The notes under the pieces: generated by a model | What the model saw: only the letters and a program-made list of their open reading frames with translations | Database searches by the model: none | What the model was told of the DNA's origin: nothing | Made by a program: the position numbers and the translations under genes | Assembly (NCBI GenBank): GCA_029948255.1 | Contig: JALIZF010001912.1 | Coordinates: 124,001 to 188,000, forward strand | Direction of reading: 5' to 3' | DNA: 64,000 nt | Origin: Telmatactis stephensoni | Lineage: Eukaryota; Cnidaria; Anthozoa; Actiniaria; Isophelliidae | Part shown: positions 53,637 to 63,346 of the stretch, one piece after another | Layout: each line of letters starts with the position of its first letter | Position numbering within the stretch: position 1 is the stretch's first letter

Positions 53637-53880
53637 ATGTTACGCGCGCGTGGTTACGATTTTTAGCGCAATATTGTTGCGTTTAAAGTTGTCGTAGTGT
53701 AACATGGCACGTGACTACGATTTTTAGCGCAACATTGTTACGTTAAAAGTTTGCGTAGCGTAACATGGCGCGCGCGTGGTTACGACTTTTAGTGCAACAT
53801 TAATTGTTGCGTTTAAAGTTTGCGGAGTGTAACATGACGCGCGGATCCAATTTTAGCGCATCACTGTTGCGTTAACGTGC
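53637..53880 (+). repeat. About 75-bp minisatellite in intron 3
   Basis: Three to four units of 'ggttacgatttttagcgcaa' + 'ttgttgcgtt.aaagtt.gcgtagtgtaacatgg', with CG-rich 'gcgcgcg' between. Confidence 0.8.
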
Positions 53881-54072
53881 GATTTTACACTATGCTAACT
53901 TTTAACGCGAAAATGATGCGCTAAAATTTTCCACGAGTCGGTTCCTAGAAGACCTATTAGTTATTATCCAGTGTTATAATGAATTATTTTCTTAAGAATT
54001 ATCCCTGGATTAGCGCTAATCGTAACACCCGACCAATCCCTCGGTCACTAGTTAATCGACTTTATGTCCTAG

Positions 54073-54506
54073 AGAGACGATTTACGCAGAAAATAAGAAC
54101 ACAGTCAACTTCTTCTGACGCTGACCAAAAAGGTTCCATTCGTCCACGAATATCTTCCGATGCATCCAGCATTAAACGCAAAATCACTAAGCCCCTACTA
54201 GTCAAGAAAACAAGTTGCCCTGAAAGCACGACGAAAACAAAAGTACCATTTCAGAAGCGATTCCGCGAAAGTTATCGTCGTCAAGTGTCGAGTGATAGCT
54301 TGTTGGGAAGCCTATCCTCCAAGGAACTTCCAGCTTCAAAGAGAGGGAATTTGGCTCTTACAGTGAGACAAAATGTAGAGGAGAAAACGTGTATAGTTCA
54401 TTTAGTGAACGCTACCGATTTACCGATGAAAAATAATAATTTATTGGACACGTTTGCAAGGTTGTACTTGATAATGCCATCAAAACAACTAAGACAGCAA
54501 AGCAAG
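54073..54506 (+). CDS. Synaptotagmin-like gene 1, exon 4 (linker and first half of C2A)
   Basis: The acceptor 'gactttatgtcctag' fits the phase left by exon 3. The frame itself is open from 53961, so the 5' edge is less certain. It encodes a basic, Ser-rich linker (ERRFTQKI ... RESYRRQVSSDSLLGSL), then C2A strands (GNLALTVRQ, TCIVHLVNATDLPM), calcium loop 1 (KNNNLLDTFARLYL) and IMPSKQLRQQSK. The YRR..S..LxGSL motif recurs at the same place in gene 2, which supports common origin. Loop 1 keeps one of the two usual aspartates (LLDTF) while the other position is Asn. Donor GTAAGA, phase 0. Confidence 0.7.
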
Positions 54507-54645
54507 GTAAGACTGGAGCCAGGGAGGGAGGGGGAGGGGGCAAGAGACGCACTGTCAGTCATTCTCTTTTCATCAGTGGGGAGACATCTATATAGCGAGT
54601 GCACAGATTGTCAGTGAAGAAACTCCATTCGGTCTCTATCACTGA

Positions 54646-54781
54646 GTGAGTGAGTGAGTGAGTGAGTGAGTGAGTGAGTGAGTGAGTCAGTCAGTCAGTC
54701 AGTCAGTCAGTCAGTCAGTCAGTCAGTCAGTCAGTCAGTCAGTCAGTCAGTCAGTCAATCAGTCAGTTAGTCAGTCAGTCA
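54646..54781 (+). repeat. (GAGT)n/(CAGT)n microsatellite in intron 4
   Basis: About 10 GAGT units pass directly into about 24 CAGT units. Confidence 0.97.
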
Positions 54782-54831
54782 GGATTCCTCATTCCCACAA
54801 AATCTAAAATACATTTATGTCAACATTGTAG

Positions 54832-55059
54832 GTCATCAAAAAGACTTGCAACCCAATATACGATGAAACATTTGTATTCGAAGACATAGAGATTTCAGAA
54901 CTGTTGCAGTCCCATTTACGAATCAAGATCCTACACAAGGATGGCTTCACACGTGGGGAGATGATCGGCGAGTTGTCTATTGACCTTTCTGAGGAGAACG
55001 TCATGAATGGCGAGATGATTTATAGAAACCTGTTACCCAGAGCTACTAGTGTCTCTGAG
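54832..55059 (+). CDS. Synaptotagmin-like gene 1, exon 5 (second half of C2A)
   Basis: Acceptor 'caacattgtag', phase 0. It encodes VIKKTCNPIYDETFVFE (the conserved NP.Y.E.F.F strand) and calcium loop 3 (ILHKDGFTRGEMIGE), in which classical D-x-D...D has become H-x-D...E. The strand ending LLPRATSVSE follows. Donor GTAAGG. The 3' part of this exon and its donor are duplicated 152 bp downstream. Confidence 0.85.
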
Positions 55060-55334
55060 GTAAGGAACACTTACGGAGAATTTTATTAAATGAATCATGG
55101 CAAATCGTACGTCACGTGCGGATCATTACGCAAGCTCTTGCGCAAACACGCATCACGCTAGTTTTCGAGTAATCACGTAATTTGTTACCCAGAGCTACAA
55201 GTGTCTCTGAGGTAAGGAACACTTACGGAGAATTTTATTAAAATGAATCATGGTAAATCACGTGCGAGTCATTACGCAAGCGCTCTTGCGCAAACACGCA
55301 TCACGCTAGTTTTCGAGTAATCACGTGTAATTAA
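55032..55334 (+). repeat. Tandem 152-bp duplication spanning an exon end and its splice donor
   Basis: Unit 1 (55032-55183) and unit 2 (55184-55334) both start 'gttacccagagctac'. They carry the exon end with donor GAG|GTAAGG, 'aatcatgg.aaatc', 'cgcatcacgctagttttcga' and 'gtaatcacgt'. Reading past the first donor meets a stop, so only donor 1 gives the C2A-C2B protein. Confidence 0.9.
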
Positions 55335-55359
55335 TTGTGAGATGGTTGGTTGAGACCTT

Positions 55360-55505
55360 TTATTAACCAGAGCTACCATTGTAGCCGAGGCAATGAGGAG
55401 CGCCGGTCAGTCTCCCCTGTGGTCCCGGGTTCGATTCCCGAACGGGGCAACATCACTTGTGGCTTGAGTTTGTTAGTTGTTTTTTTTTCCCTTCTTGTTT
55501 TTTTC
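55360..55505 (+). mobile_element. tRNA-headed SINE, copy 2
   Basis: Contains the B box GGGTTCGATTCCCG, 'catcacttgtggcttgagtt' and a pyrimidine tail; this matches the minus-strand copy at 41170-41350. Located in intron 5. Confidence 0.7.
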
Positions 55506-55645
55506 CAAACTAATGAGCTAAAATTTGTACTCATAAAATATTACAGGCGCTGTTAAACAGTGCAATTTTGTATGCAACATTGCAGCATCGTTTTACTGCA
55601 TTGCGCTGTATACGTATAACAATCTTTGTTTTTATATACAATTAG

Positions 55646-55748
55646 GAAGGTCCTGGAGAGTTACTGCTCTCTGTTTGCCACCACGCAACTACAGCACAAC
55701 TCAAAGTTCTCATCATGAAGATGAGAGATCTACCAAAGTCATGCAAAA
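55646..55748 (+). CDS. Synaptotagmin-like gene 1, exon 6 (start of C2B)
   Basis: Acceptor 'tacaattag', phase 0, encoding EGPGELLLSVCHH, then AQLKVLIMKMRDLPKSCK, the first strands of C2B. Donor GTAAGG in phase 1. The loop-1 region is several residues shorter than in classical C2B domains. Confidence 0.85.
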
Positions 55749-56045
55749 GTAAGGATAAATTATATTCGTTTGAGGTGATATAATGTATGGGACTTGCATG
55801 CAAGCATAAATCGTCACAGTTTAGGACCCCGTTAAATCATGGATGAAACTGTCAGCGAATTTTCCTTCAGCTGCAGTGTTTTGGAATGGAATCAAAATCA
55901 GCTTGTAATTGTATGAATTTTTTTGTCTTCCACAAGAGTTTCTTCCTCTCTTTTGCCCTTGCAAGAATTTTTTTGGGTCCCCTCCCCCCATGCATCACTT
56001 TTCTAATGGTCCGTCCCTAACTGACACGTCTGTTATTCCCTACAG

Positions 56046-56371
56046 ATCCCTCAGTATCCGTTGAACTAGTCTACCAAGACGAGCTACTTCAGCGACAACA
56101 AACCCGCTCCAAGAAACAACGCAAAAAACTCGTCTTTAACGAAGAAATAGTCTTTCACATTCCAACAAGCAGTTCCAATCCACTAGAAAACTATACTCTT
56201 CAATTCTCCATCTTTAACCAGGACATCTTGAAGGGAGCGGTTTGCTTAGGCTATGTTACATTAGGTTTAGATGCGCCAAGGGAGTCTGAGGTGGAGCACT
56301 GGAAAGCTGTAGTATCCTCCCCTCACAAACCGGTCACCGCGATGCACAAATTTCATAGGACTCCGGTTTAG
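56046..56371 (+). CDS. Synaptotagmin-like gene 1, exon 7 (C2B and stop)
   Basis: Acceptor 'tattccctacag'. It encodes NPSVSVELVYQDE, a Lys/Arg-rich strand (RSKKQRKKLVFNEE), FSIFNQDILKG and CLGYVTLGLD. The synaptotagmin signature HW, then SPHKPV, then MHKFH stands where most members have WHxL. Of the five acidic calcium ligands of a classical C2B only one Asp (FNQD) is evident. Calcium binding is therefore unlikely, though phospholipid binding by the basic strand remains possible. Stop TAG at 56369. The last codons form the first unit of a 64-bp repeat. Confidence 0.85.
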
Positions 56372-56638
56372 ACTTGAAGGGCCACAGCTAAAAACAGCAT
56401 AAGTGATGCACAAATGTCATACGACTCCAGTTTAGACTTGATGAGCTACATGTGAAAACAGCATAGGTGATGTACAAATTTCATAGGAAACCAATTTAGA
56501 CCTCAGAGAAGCTCATGCAATTTTCAAAGGACACCAGTTTTTCATGAAGGGCTACATGTTAAAACAGCATAGGTGATACACAAATTGCATGTAACGCCAG
56601 TCTAGACCTGAAGGGCCGACATGTAGGACAGCATAAGT
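56341..56638 (+). repeat. 64-bp minisatellite starting inside the coding end
   Basis: Units at 56341-56404, 56405-56468, 56469-56574 (expanded by an internal partial copy) and 56575-56638. Each begins 'gatgcacaaat.tcat', passes 'ccagtttagactt' and 'aagggc.aca', and ends 'acagcataagt/ggt'. Unit 1 contains the last nine codons and stop of gene 1. Confidence 0.9.
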
Positions 56639-56734
56639 GATTTCTGGTCATATTAAAATCTACGTTTTCGTCGAAGATCCGGCTTGAATTGCATTGCAAA
56701 AGAAAAGCTCAAAGAAAGCAGTTGTGTTGTTCTT

Positions 56735-56837
56735 TACCCTGCGAGCTGAGGCAATTTTCCTCCCGTTTCTACAAAAAAAGGAACATTTTCCTTCTTTTCG
56801 TAGAAGAGCGAGGGAAATTACCTCTGCTCGCAGGGTA
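56735..56837. mobile_element. Hairpin MITE with TACCCTGCGAGC ends
   Basis: 'taccctgcgagctgaggcaa' and 'cctctgctcgcagggta' are inverted. The arms continue through 'aattttcctc'/'gagggaaatt'. Confidence 0.7.
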
Positions 56838-57044
56838 GCTGTTCTTACATGTGGAAGCCACAGGTAGCCCGCAAGCCACTAAAACATTTTTCTATTCCGT
56901 GTGTACTACTCGTGAAAGTAGTCGCCGAGATGTCTTTTCAGAAGCGCACAGTCTTAGTTATCTAACGAAGTGGAGTATCGAGACCCTTACTGATGACTCG
57001 CACAGCAATATCATGATTTCAAATTAGCCTTGAAACAGTCTGCG

Positions 57045-57155
57045 TAGCGGTCTTCGTTAGGGGACTGGTGAAGAGAGGAAACGATGGCCCCCCCTTTCCT
57101 TTCCTCTCCCCCCTCCAAACTCCCCACCGCCTCCCCCTCCGGCTGCTACGCAGGC
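57045..57155. mobile_element. Hairpin with TGCGTAGC ends
   Basis: 'ctgcgtagcggtc' and 'ggctgctacgcaggc' are inverted around a pyrimidine-rich centre, as in 33589-33754. Confidence 0.5.
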
Positions 57156-57580
57156 TACCTGTGCAATAATTACTTTTGTGGCTTGGGGTTTTTTCTTTGC
57201 ACGACGAGAGGCTGACGATAGGTCATATCATTAATATGATGAATTATTGATAGTAAATTAGTAACTTATATACTGATAATGAAAATATGAATTATAATAT
57301 AAATTAAGTATTATTGAAAATGAAATAAATTAATAAATACACATTTGTTTAAAATCAATCAATAATGTAAAAACTGATAAAAGTTGTTTCGTTGTTCAGT
57401 TTTATTCTCTAGTTTTTCCGACAGTTCGACAATGTAGGGGAAAAATCAGAATTGAGAAATGAAAAAAGTTAAGAAATACCGTGACTGGTTATAACTGAAG
57501 AAAGACGAAATTGAAAGGGAATTTGAAAGGCTTATGTTAGACGAGTAAACAAAAGTTCAAAACACGGAGAAGACAACTAA

Positions 57581-57784
57581 GGGTGTGTTTACATGGCACT
57601 AGGATCATCCTAGCAGGCAAATCATCCTACCTGCTATACATTTACTGCATTCTGTTTACATGGAAATTTGTGTCTTCGCTTCGAGTACTAGGATCATCCT
57701 ACTGAACAGAATGCAGTAAATGTATAGCAGCTAGGATGATTCGCCTGCTAGCTAGGATGATTCTAGTGCCGTGTAAACACCCCC
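57581..57784. mobile_element. TGTTTACATGGCACTA-type MITE, copy 3
   Basis: The shortest complete copy (204 bp), between the two C2 genes. 'gggtgtgtttacatggcact' faces 'agtgccgtgtaaacaccccc'. Internal 'ctgctatacatttactgcat' also occurs inverted. Confidence 0.85.
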
Positions 57785-58357
57785 TATCAGAAAAAGCAAC
57801 AACCACAGGAATAGACAAAATAGGATTATTTGGCCCTAACGACGATGTGAGCAGGAAATCTTTTTTCCTGGTATTGTCCTTTTGTTAATAGACCACATCA
57901 AATGGCTCTCGTCAAAATGAAGACATATTGATGTTTTCTATACCGGGTTTCCTGTGTTTACCTTAAAAACCGGAAGTGTAACGCAATTACAATGTTCCAC
58001 TGCACGTGTTGACAGAAGGATCTAAAAGCTGTCATCATTTCCTATTCCGTTAAAAATTACCTGGTAAAGACATGTAGGGACGCCAGAGAGAATCGCAAAG
58101 TTTTTTATGTTTTCCCTCGAATAACAGCCGATTTTTATAACGAATTTCTGTTCATTTGTAAGAGAATCCAGCTATCGACTTGAGGTCAACGTTTACAGTG
58201 TAAAGACAGTAGGCGGGAATTCCTTAATCTACAGTATGGCGGGATTAATTTGAAATAACGAGAGTTCAAGCTAAAAGCGGCAAACCAAGGACTTAGTGAA
58301 GCGTCTTCTTCAAGTTGGCAAGCTCTATTTGGACGAAGAAACTTCATTCTGCTCATA

Positions 58358-58896
58358 ATGACTAACACTGTCCGATATGTTACTTACGCCATTGCAATCA
58401 TTTTAGGTCTTGTTGTCCTGGCTATAATTGTAGTACTCGCCGTTACGTATTTCGTTAAGAAACGAAGAGCTCTACAGTCTAAAAGAGTTAAACTATATTC
58501 ACAATATTCGTACATCTCTCCTCTTGAAACGCCACAGTTTGTCATCCCGCCTTACGCCTTCGACGACGAAGACTTTGAAGCAAGCAGTCTAAGCTCTTTG
58601 GGCACTATCACAGAGGAGAAATCTTACGACAGGAGGGACGAATGCGAGTCCCCTGTGAGTTCATCACCGTTGGGAACACCGACAATAACTCGTCCACAGT
58701 TTGAAAGATGTTTTAGTGAGATTGAGAGCGCTTACAATCGCGAGAGGATCAGGCCTAAGTACCGTAGAACCACCTCAAATCTTGCAGGATCGCTAGCCCA
58801 TCATCCGGTGAAAAGGAAAACATCAGGTGACTCCATACGGGAAAGATACAAGTTTCAATTCAATATGTTACAGGCAAAAGCTTGCTTGTTGTACAG
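58358..58896 (+). CDS. Synaptotagmin-like gene 2, exon 1
   Basis: The ATG at 58358 opens MTNTVRYVTYAIAIILGLVV, a membrane helix ending at VKKRRALQSKR. A Ser/Pro-rich linker with an acidic patch (AFDDEDFEASS) follows, then YRRTTSNLAGSL and the first strand of C2A (YKFQFNML), then AKACLLY. Topology and the YRR..S..LxGSL motif match gene 1. The obvious donor GTAAGT at 58897 leaves phase 2, but the next exon needs phase 0; see the finding. A GC donor at 58874 (CAG|GCAAAAG) keeps frame but removes eight residues of a C2 strand. Role inferred: membrane-anchored trafficking or lipid-binding protein. Confidence 0.8.
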
Positions 58897-60336
58897 GTAA
58901 GTTTGGTAAATATTTGAGAATACATTTCGTCTGCATCAGCCAAACGAATGTTATTTTTAAATTTTTTAATTTTTCTCGACTCATTTAGTTGAAAGTTGTA
59001 CCTCTGAATTAATTACTCCTTTTAAACAAGTTGTACGTGACTATTATTGCAAATATCGTCTTAAGAGTTGGATATACAGATTTATCATATGATAAAAAAC
59101 TAAACTAGTTATTTGACATATTACTAAGGCTTTCTACTGCTCTTTCTATTTCGAATTAGAGATTTCCCTTTCTGTTAATAGATATTGAAAGTATGAAAGA
59201 TCTCAGAATCATTTCAAATTCCTCTTTCAGACTTCCTCTTTTTGTTTTCAATTGAAGAATGTCACCTTTAGAAGAAACTGAAATTACAAATTTACCTTTT
59301 TAAATATACAACCATTTCCTGTTTTATCGGGATTAATTACAAAGCCCTGCTGTTAGAGAATTCGAAGAAAAAATAATTTTTAAAACAAATTTATTTATCC
59401 TGCCGATATTTTCAGTCATAATCCCTCTTTATAGTCTCAGCAAACAGCCTGGTATAAGCTGCTTCCAAGATGTACTTTAAAAATAGCAGGTTTTAAAGAA
59501 CAAGAAGTGGTGACATTCACTACATCATATGACAACAGGAACTTACTTGCTTGCTTGGAAAACTTTCGTGTTCAAACACATCGGATACTGATCTTGTTAT
59601 TCTTTTCGATTTTAGCGCTAATATCCTATTGCACTGAACTTTGTCTGATTGGCCGAATGAAATGACCTTTGGTAATCGAAACCTTAAATTCTTAGTTGTG
59701 TTCTTGACATTACTAGTAAAGTCGTAAGGAAAAGTTCTTCTACTATTTCATAAATACAATACAATTCACTTAATTTGAATTCAGATTTTCTAGTAATATC
59801 TCCGAATAAATAATTTACAATAATATATATGTGGCAATATATAATCTAATATATCGAACGTATATCCAAAATTGAAACTAAGTAAATAGGTGCCGGAAAC
59901 AAATTAATAAGATAAAACTATATACAAATTCCACAATTATGTAGAATTACAAAACGTTAATGAGCAGAAAAGCTAAAATTCTTAATATATGACTGATTTA
60001 GTTCAAGAGAAGATGAGGCAAGAGAAGGAATCGCGCGTATTAGATCTTTAGACAATCATATGCCCCGTTTGATGCTAGTTTTAGAGTGAATCTGATTGGT
60101 CGACAGCGCGCGAGCTTTCGCATTGCCTCAAGACCACAATGGCGGAAAAAGGGTGTGTAACGTTTGTCGATGAAAAAGAGCTTAAACTTGAGAATAAAGG
60201 CCAAATGGAGTACAAAACAAAACAAAAACAAAACAAAAAATCGAAAATGGTCTAGTTTGGAAGAGGTTCTAAAATTGGCATCAAACGGGGCATATGATGG
60301 GTCACGTTTGATCTCTCATTGTTTTTGTTTTTTTAG
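58897..60336 (+). other. Intron 1 of C2 gene 2
   Basis: AT-rich. It contains a MITE at 60055-60298 whose right end lies 38 bp before the acceptor 'tgtttttttag'. I see no alternative exon of suitable phase. Confidence 0.6.
60055..60298. mobile_element. MITE with ATCATATGCCCCGTTTGATG ends
   Basis: The 21-bp ends are perfect inverted copies (left end as named, right end 'catcaaacggggcatatgat'). Confidence 0.85.
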
Positions 60337-60557
60337 GTGAATGGGATGTACGATCTACCACAGCTTCGTACATCCGGGGTGTCTACACCCTATGTCCGAG
60401 TGAATTTAATCAGCGGTGACAATGAGGAAGACATGCGTACAAACTTCATGAATCTCTCGTCCAACAGAATTTGTGTATTTGATCGAATCTCATTGGACAC
60501 AGCCAAGGAATCCACTCTGAAGTTCATTGTCTTGGACTACGACAAATTTTCTCGAAG
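60337..60557 (+). CDS. Synaptotagmin-like gene 2, exon 2 (C2A core)
   Basis: Encodes VNGMYDLPQLRTSG, VSTPYVRVNLISGD, and a divergent middle (SSNRICVFDRISLD), then calcium loop 3 (IVLDYDKFSR). Loop 1 has lost both usual aspartates (TSDPY has become VSTPY), whereas loop 3 keeps D-x-D. Donor GTTAGC after AAG, phase 2. Confidence 0.85.
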
Positions 60558-60939
60558 GTTAGCATGTCATAATCTAAAGTTTCCTCGGATATTTTATTTC
60601 AAATAAACGACTCTAAGGACAAGTTTTCGTCCAACGGATTTGAAATTATGTCTTTGATGGTAGTACCCCAGGCTGGGGACATTTTCCGAAAGTTCAAATC
60701 CCTCCCAACGGTATTTACAGATTTCAAAGTACGTTGCGCAAAACAATGTGTTTTCTTATAAAAACGTTTCATGGTTTTACAACGTAAGACGTTTACGCGC
60801 GTTTCTAGGAAAACGCAACGCTAGACGCCGGCAGCCGCATGATTGCGCATGAAAAGTGACTTAGCATTTTCTTATGAAAAACTAAAATTTGTACAGAACT
60901 AAAAAGAGAGCTTCGAGTATAGAATCTAGACTTAGAATA

Positions 60940-61170
60940 ACGGTAGTCACCTTCACAGTTCCCTGCGCCATCTTGAAAGGTAGCCGTGCCTTTGCATCGA
61001 AGCGAGACGAAAGGTGAGTGTGCAATGATAGATACATTTTTTTGACACCTAGGACAATTATTCACACATCTCTATCATTGCAAGCTCACCGTTCGTCTCG
61101 CTTCGATGCAAAGGCATGGCTACCTTTCAAGATGGCGCAGAGAACCGTGAAGGGGACTATTCTGTAACCA
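60940..61170. mobile_element. Palindromic MITE in intron 2
   Basis: 'tgcgccatcttgaaaggtag' (about 60965) and 'ctacctttcaagatggcgca' (61119) are inverted, with long arms reaching 'agtc.ccttcac.gttc' at each edge. Confidence 0.8.
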
Positions 61171-61411
61171 CCGTTGGGAGAGAGTATGAACTTCAAAGAA
61201 CTTGGTCGTTGCTCATAAGCAGCCGCAATAGGGTGTTAGCCTTCGAATAAAGCCTCTTACTTAGTCCATGCACCAAAAAATTGAGGTGCACTAAATAAAG
61301 AGATGGAGACCTCTTCCGATCGCCTCGTTTTACAAAGCACGATATAACCACCCGTGTTCGCCAGCTGATGGAACTCAGTTATGATGACTATAGGGTTTTT
61401 ATGTTTTACAG

Positions 61412-61511
61412 TGAATTTGTTGCACAAGTTACAGTACAACTATCTGAAATCAATCTAGAGGAAGGAGAGACTATCGTGAGAAAACTTAAATCACATTCTG
61501 CTCCTGAAGCG
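61412..61511 (+). CDS. Synaptotagmin-like gene 2, exon 3 (end of C2A)
   Basis: Acceptor 'tatgttttacag' joins AG+T to give Ser. It encodes SEFVAQVTVQLSEIN and LEEGETIVRKLKS, the closing strands of C2A. Donor GTAAGT, phase 0. Confidence 0.85.
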
Positions 61512-61599
61512 GTAAGTAAATACCCTCTCCTCCTCTTTAACTTCACAAGAATCCTCTTTAAATTTACTAGCTTCGCATCTAATGCCAACATGGTCCGCG

Positions 61600-61750
61600 G
61601 TATCCGAAAGAGCGATTGGTGGTAATCTAGGATTAAAACTAATGGTTTCCTTAAGATTTAATCCTAGCCTGTCTACAGGCTCTCCCCTCCCCTCTCCCCC
61701 TGGAGAGCCTGTAGGCAGGCTAGATTTAATCCTGGATAAACACTTATCGG
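61600..61750. mobile_element. Nested hairpins in intron 3
   Basis: 'agcctgtctacaggctctcc' and 'ggagagcctgtaggcaggct' form the inner hairpin. 'taatctaggattaaaac' and 'ttaatcctggataaac' form looser outer arms. Confidence 0.65.
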
Positions 61751-61835
61751 GCGACAAAGGCCAGTAGATTGCAAATTTGGCTGCACTGTAACTAGTCACA
61801 TGAATCAGTTGTCAATCTTGATATGATTTTAACAG

Positions 61836-61953
61836 AAAGACGATCTTGGGACGCTGACGGTATCCCTGTGGCAAGAGCCAAGGGTAGGTCGCTTAGTGGT
61901 TCACGTGATCAAAGCTGAAGGTTTGCTGTCGACAAGTAAAAGTGAAGAGCTTG
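61836..61953 (+). CDS. Synaptotagmin-like gene 2, exon 4 (start of C2B)
   Basis: Acceptor 'gattttaacag', phase 0, encoding KDDLGTLTVSLWQEP, then GRLVVHVIKAEGLLSTSKSEEL. Donor GTGAGT, phase 1. Confidence 0.85.
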
Positions 61954-62499
61954 GTGAGTGATCAGTCTTGATAAAATGCATGTAAAATAAACGTCGCAGT
62001 GCGAAAGAGTTATGGCGGTATGAGCATTTTATGCACATGAATGAATTTGAAATACATTTAATACTTGATCTGAAGAGATTTCTCGGTTGTCATTAATGCA
62101 TAAATATGTATTACTAGTTTCTTGAAGCCTCATATTTCAGTAAACGTTCCGCGAAAAGTTTGAAGGCTTTGCTTCTCGCACGCAGGGTCGACCCGTTTCT
62201 CGAAAGACCCGGTATTTTTACGGGCCCATTAATTACTACCCTGGGTACCAGAGGGTAATTCATTACGATAATTTACGATAATTTACGGAGAAAAGTACTG
62301 TAGTGCGCAAGCACCCGTAAACTTGCCCGTAAAATCGCCGAAATTGAATTAACGTGCGCTTCTAGAAACACTCACATGTCGTTTTGTTCGTTCCTTGGGC
62401 TTCCTGTGGCGGTCGCTCACCCACCGTCTCTAATTGAGCGACCGAACGATACGAAGGAGCGAAAACTGTGACTTATTGTTTATTCCTTTTTCTTTACAG

Positions 62500-62801
62500 A
62501 TTCGTATGTGAGAATAACGTATTACGTGCACAAGCAGTTAGTCAGCAAACGTAAAACAAAGATCGTCAAAAAAGCAACAAATCCCGTCTACAACGAACCG
62601 TTTGTTTTCCAAATGAAAGAGGAAGAACTCAAACACTCTAGCGTCGTCTGTGAGGTTTTTGAAAGTGATTTACTAAAAACTGAGAAAATTGGAAGAATCA
62701 CCTTAGGGACGGACTCATATGGGAGCGAGATTCGACACTGGGATGAGATGATGTCCACGCCTCAAAAACAGATTATCCAATGTCATAATTTACACTCATG
62801 A
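62500..62801 (+). CDS. Synaptotagmin-like gene 2, exon 5 (C2B and stop)
   Basis: Acceptor 'ttttctttacag' completes an Asp codon, giving EELDSYVRITYYV. It then encodes a basic strand (KRKTKIVKKATNPVYNEPF), VFESDLLKTEKIGRITLG, and the C-terminal synaptotagmin signature RHWDEMMSTP, then QCHNL where WHxL is usual. Loop 1 keeps one Asp, loop 3 has E-x-D, and the last ligand is Glu. Stop at 62799. An AATAAA polyadenylation signal lies 47 bp downstream. Confidence 0.88.
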
Positions 62802-62847
62802 CGGGAGATCACGTGACGAACAATTTCGGACAACACAGGAAGCCCAA

Positions 62848-62853
62848 AATAAA
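62848..62853 (+). terminator. Polyadenylation signal of C2 gene 2
   Basis: AATAAA 47 bp after the stop codon. Confidence 0.6.
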
Positions 62854-62859
62854 GTTATT

Positions 62860-63190
62860 GACTCGAACGAGAATAACTTGAATTTGTAATACGAAAGGTG
62901 GTGGATCACACAGGATCTCCAGTGAGACGATGCCTTTGTCTTTAAATAAAATAGATTGTATTACAAAAATCGTCGTCCAGAGATCAGCATAATGAAAGAA
63001 AGAAAGAATTAAAGTAAACTAATTAGTTTCTAGTTGACAAACGAATACCCATCTTTTCTGTCCCCTTGTGTCATTCATGGATTCAAAAGTACTTTCTCTA
63101 TGTTTTGCCCTATAGTAGCCTTCTTAGCGGCCGTAAAGGGGGAGGTGGAGTGGAAGCGGAGTAAAGAGGCCTTGGGTCTGGACTAACTGT
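62860..63190. other. No supported gene
   Basis: 3' flank of the C2 gene. A purine-rich 'cggccgtaaagggggaggtg' piece at 63130 resembles one arm of the 33.6-kb hairpin. Confidence 0.4.
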
Positions 63191-63198
63191 GTACCGGT

Positions 63199-63346
63199 CA
63201 GTGGCGGATCCAGGATTTTTCCAAGGGGGGGTTCCGTTCCTTAAATCCAGCTGTGTATAATATTCTATTGTTTGGTCGATGTTTGACAAAAAATGGCTTA
63301 AAACCTTCAAGGGGGGTTCCGTGGAACCCCCCCGGATCCGCCACTG
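63199..63346. mobile_element. hAT-like MITE with CAGTGGCGGATCC ends
   Basis: CAGTGGCGGATCCAGG at the left and CCGGATCCGCCACTG at the right. Inner 'ggggggttcc' words are inverted. The flanks share 'ccggt'. The CAGTG..CACTG ends are typical of hAT elements. Confidence 0.8.

Noticed and set aside
53604..53640. Strong acceptor 'tttttccatttcag' before 53604 as an exon of C2 gene 1
   Set aside because: Two phases reach stops within a few codons. The third stays open for about 60 bases, but only into the minisatellite, with no donor and the wrong phase.
54646..54781. Regulatory cluster of GAGT/CAGT sites
   Set aside because: A simple slippage-prone tetranucleotide array.
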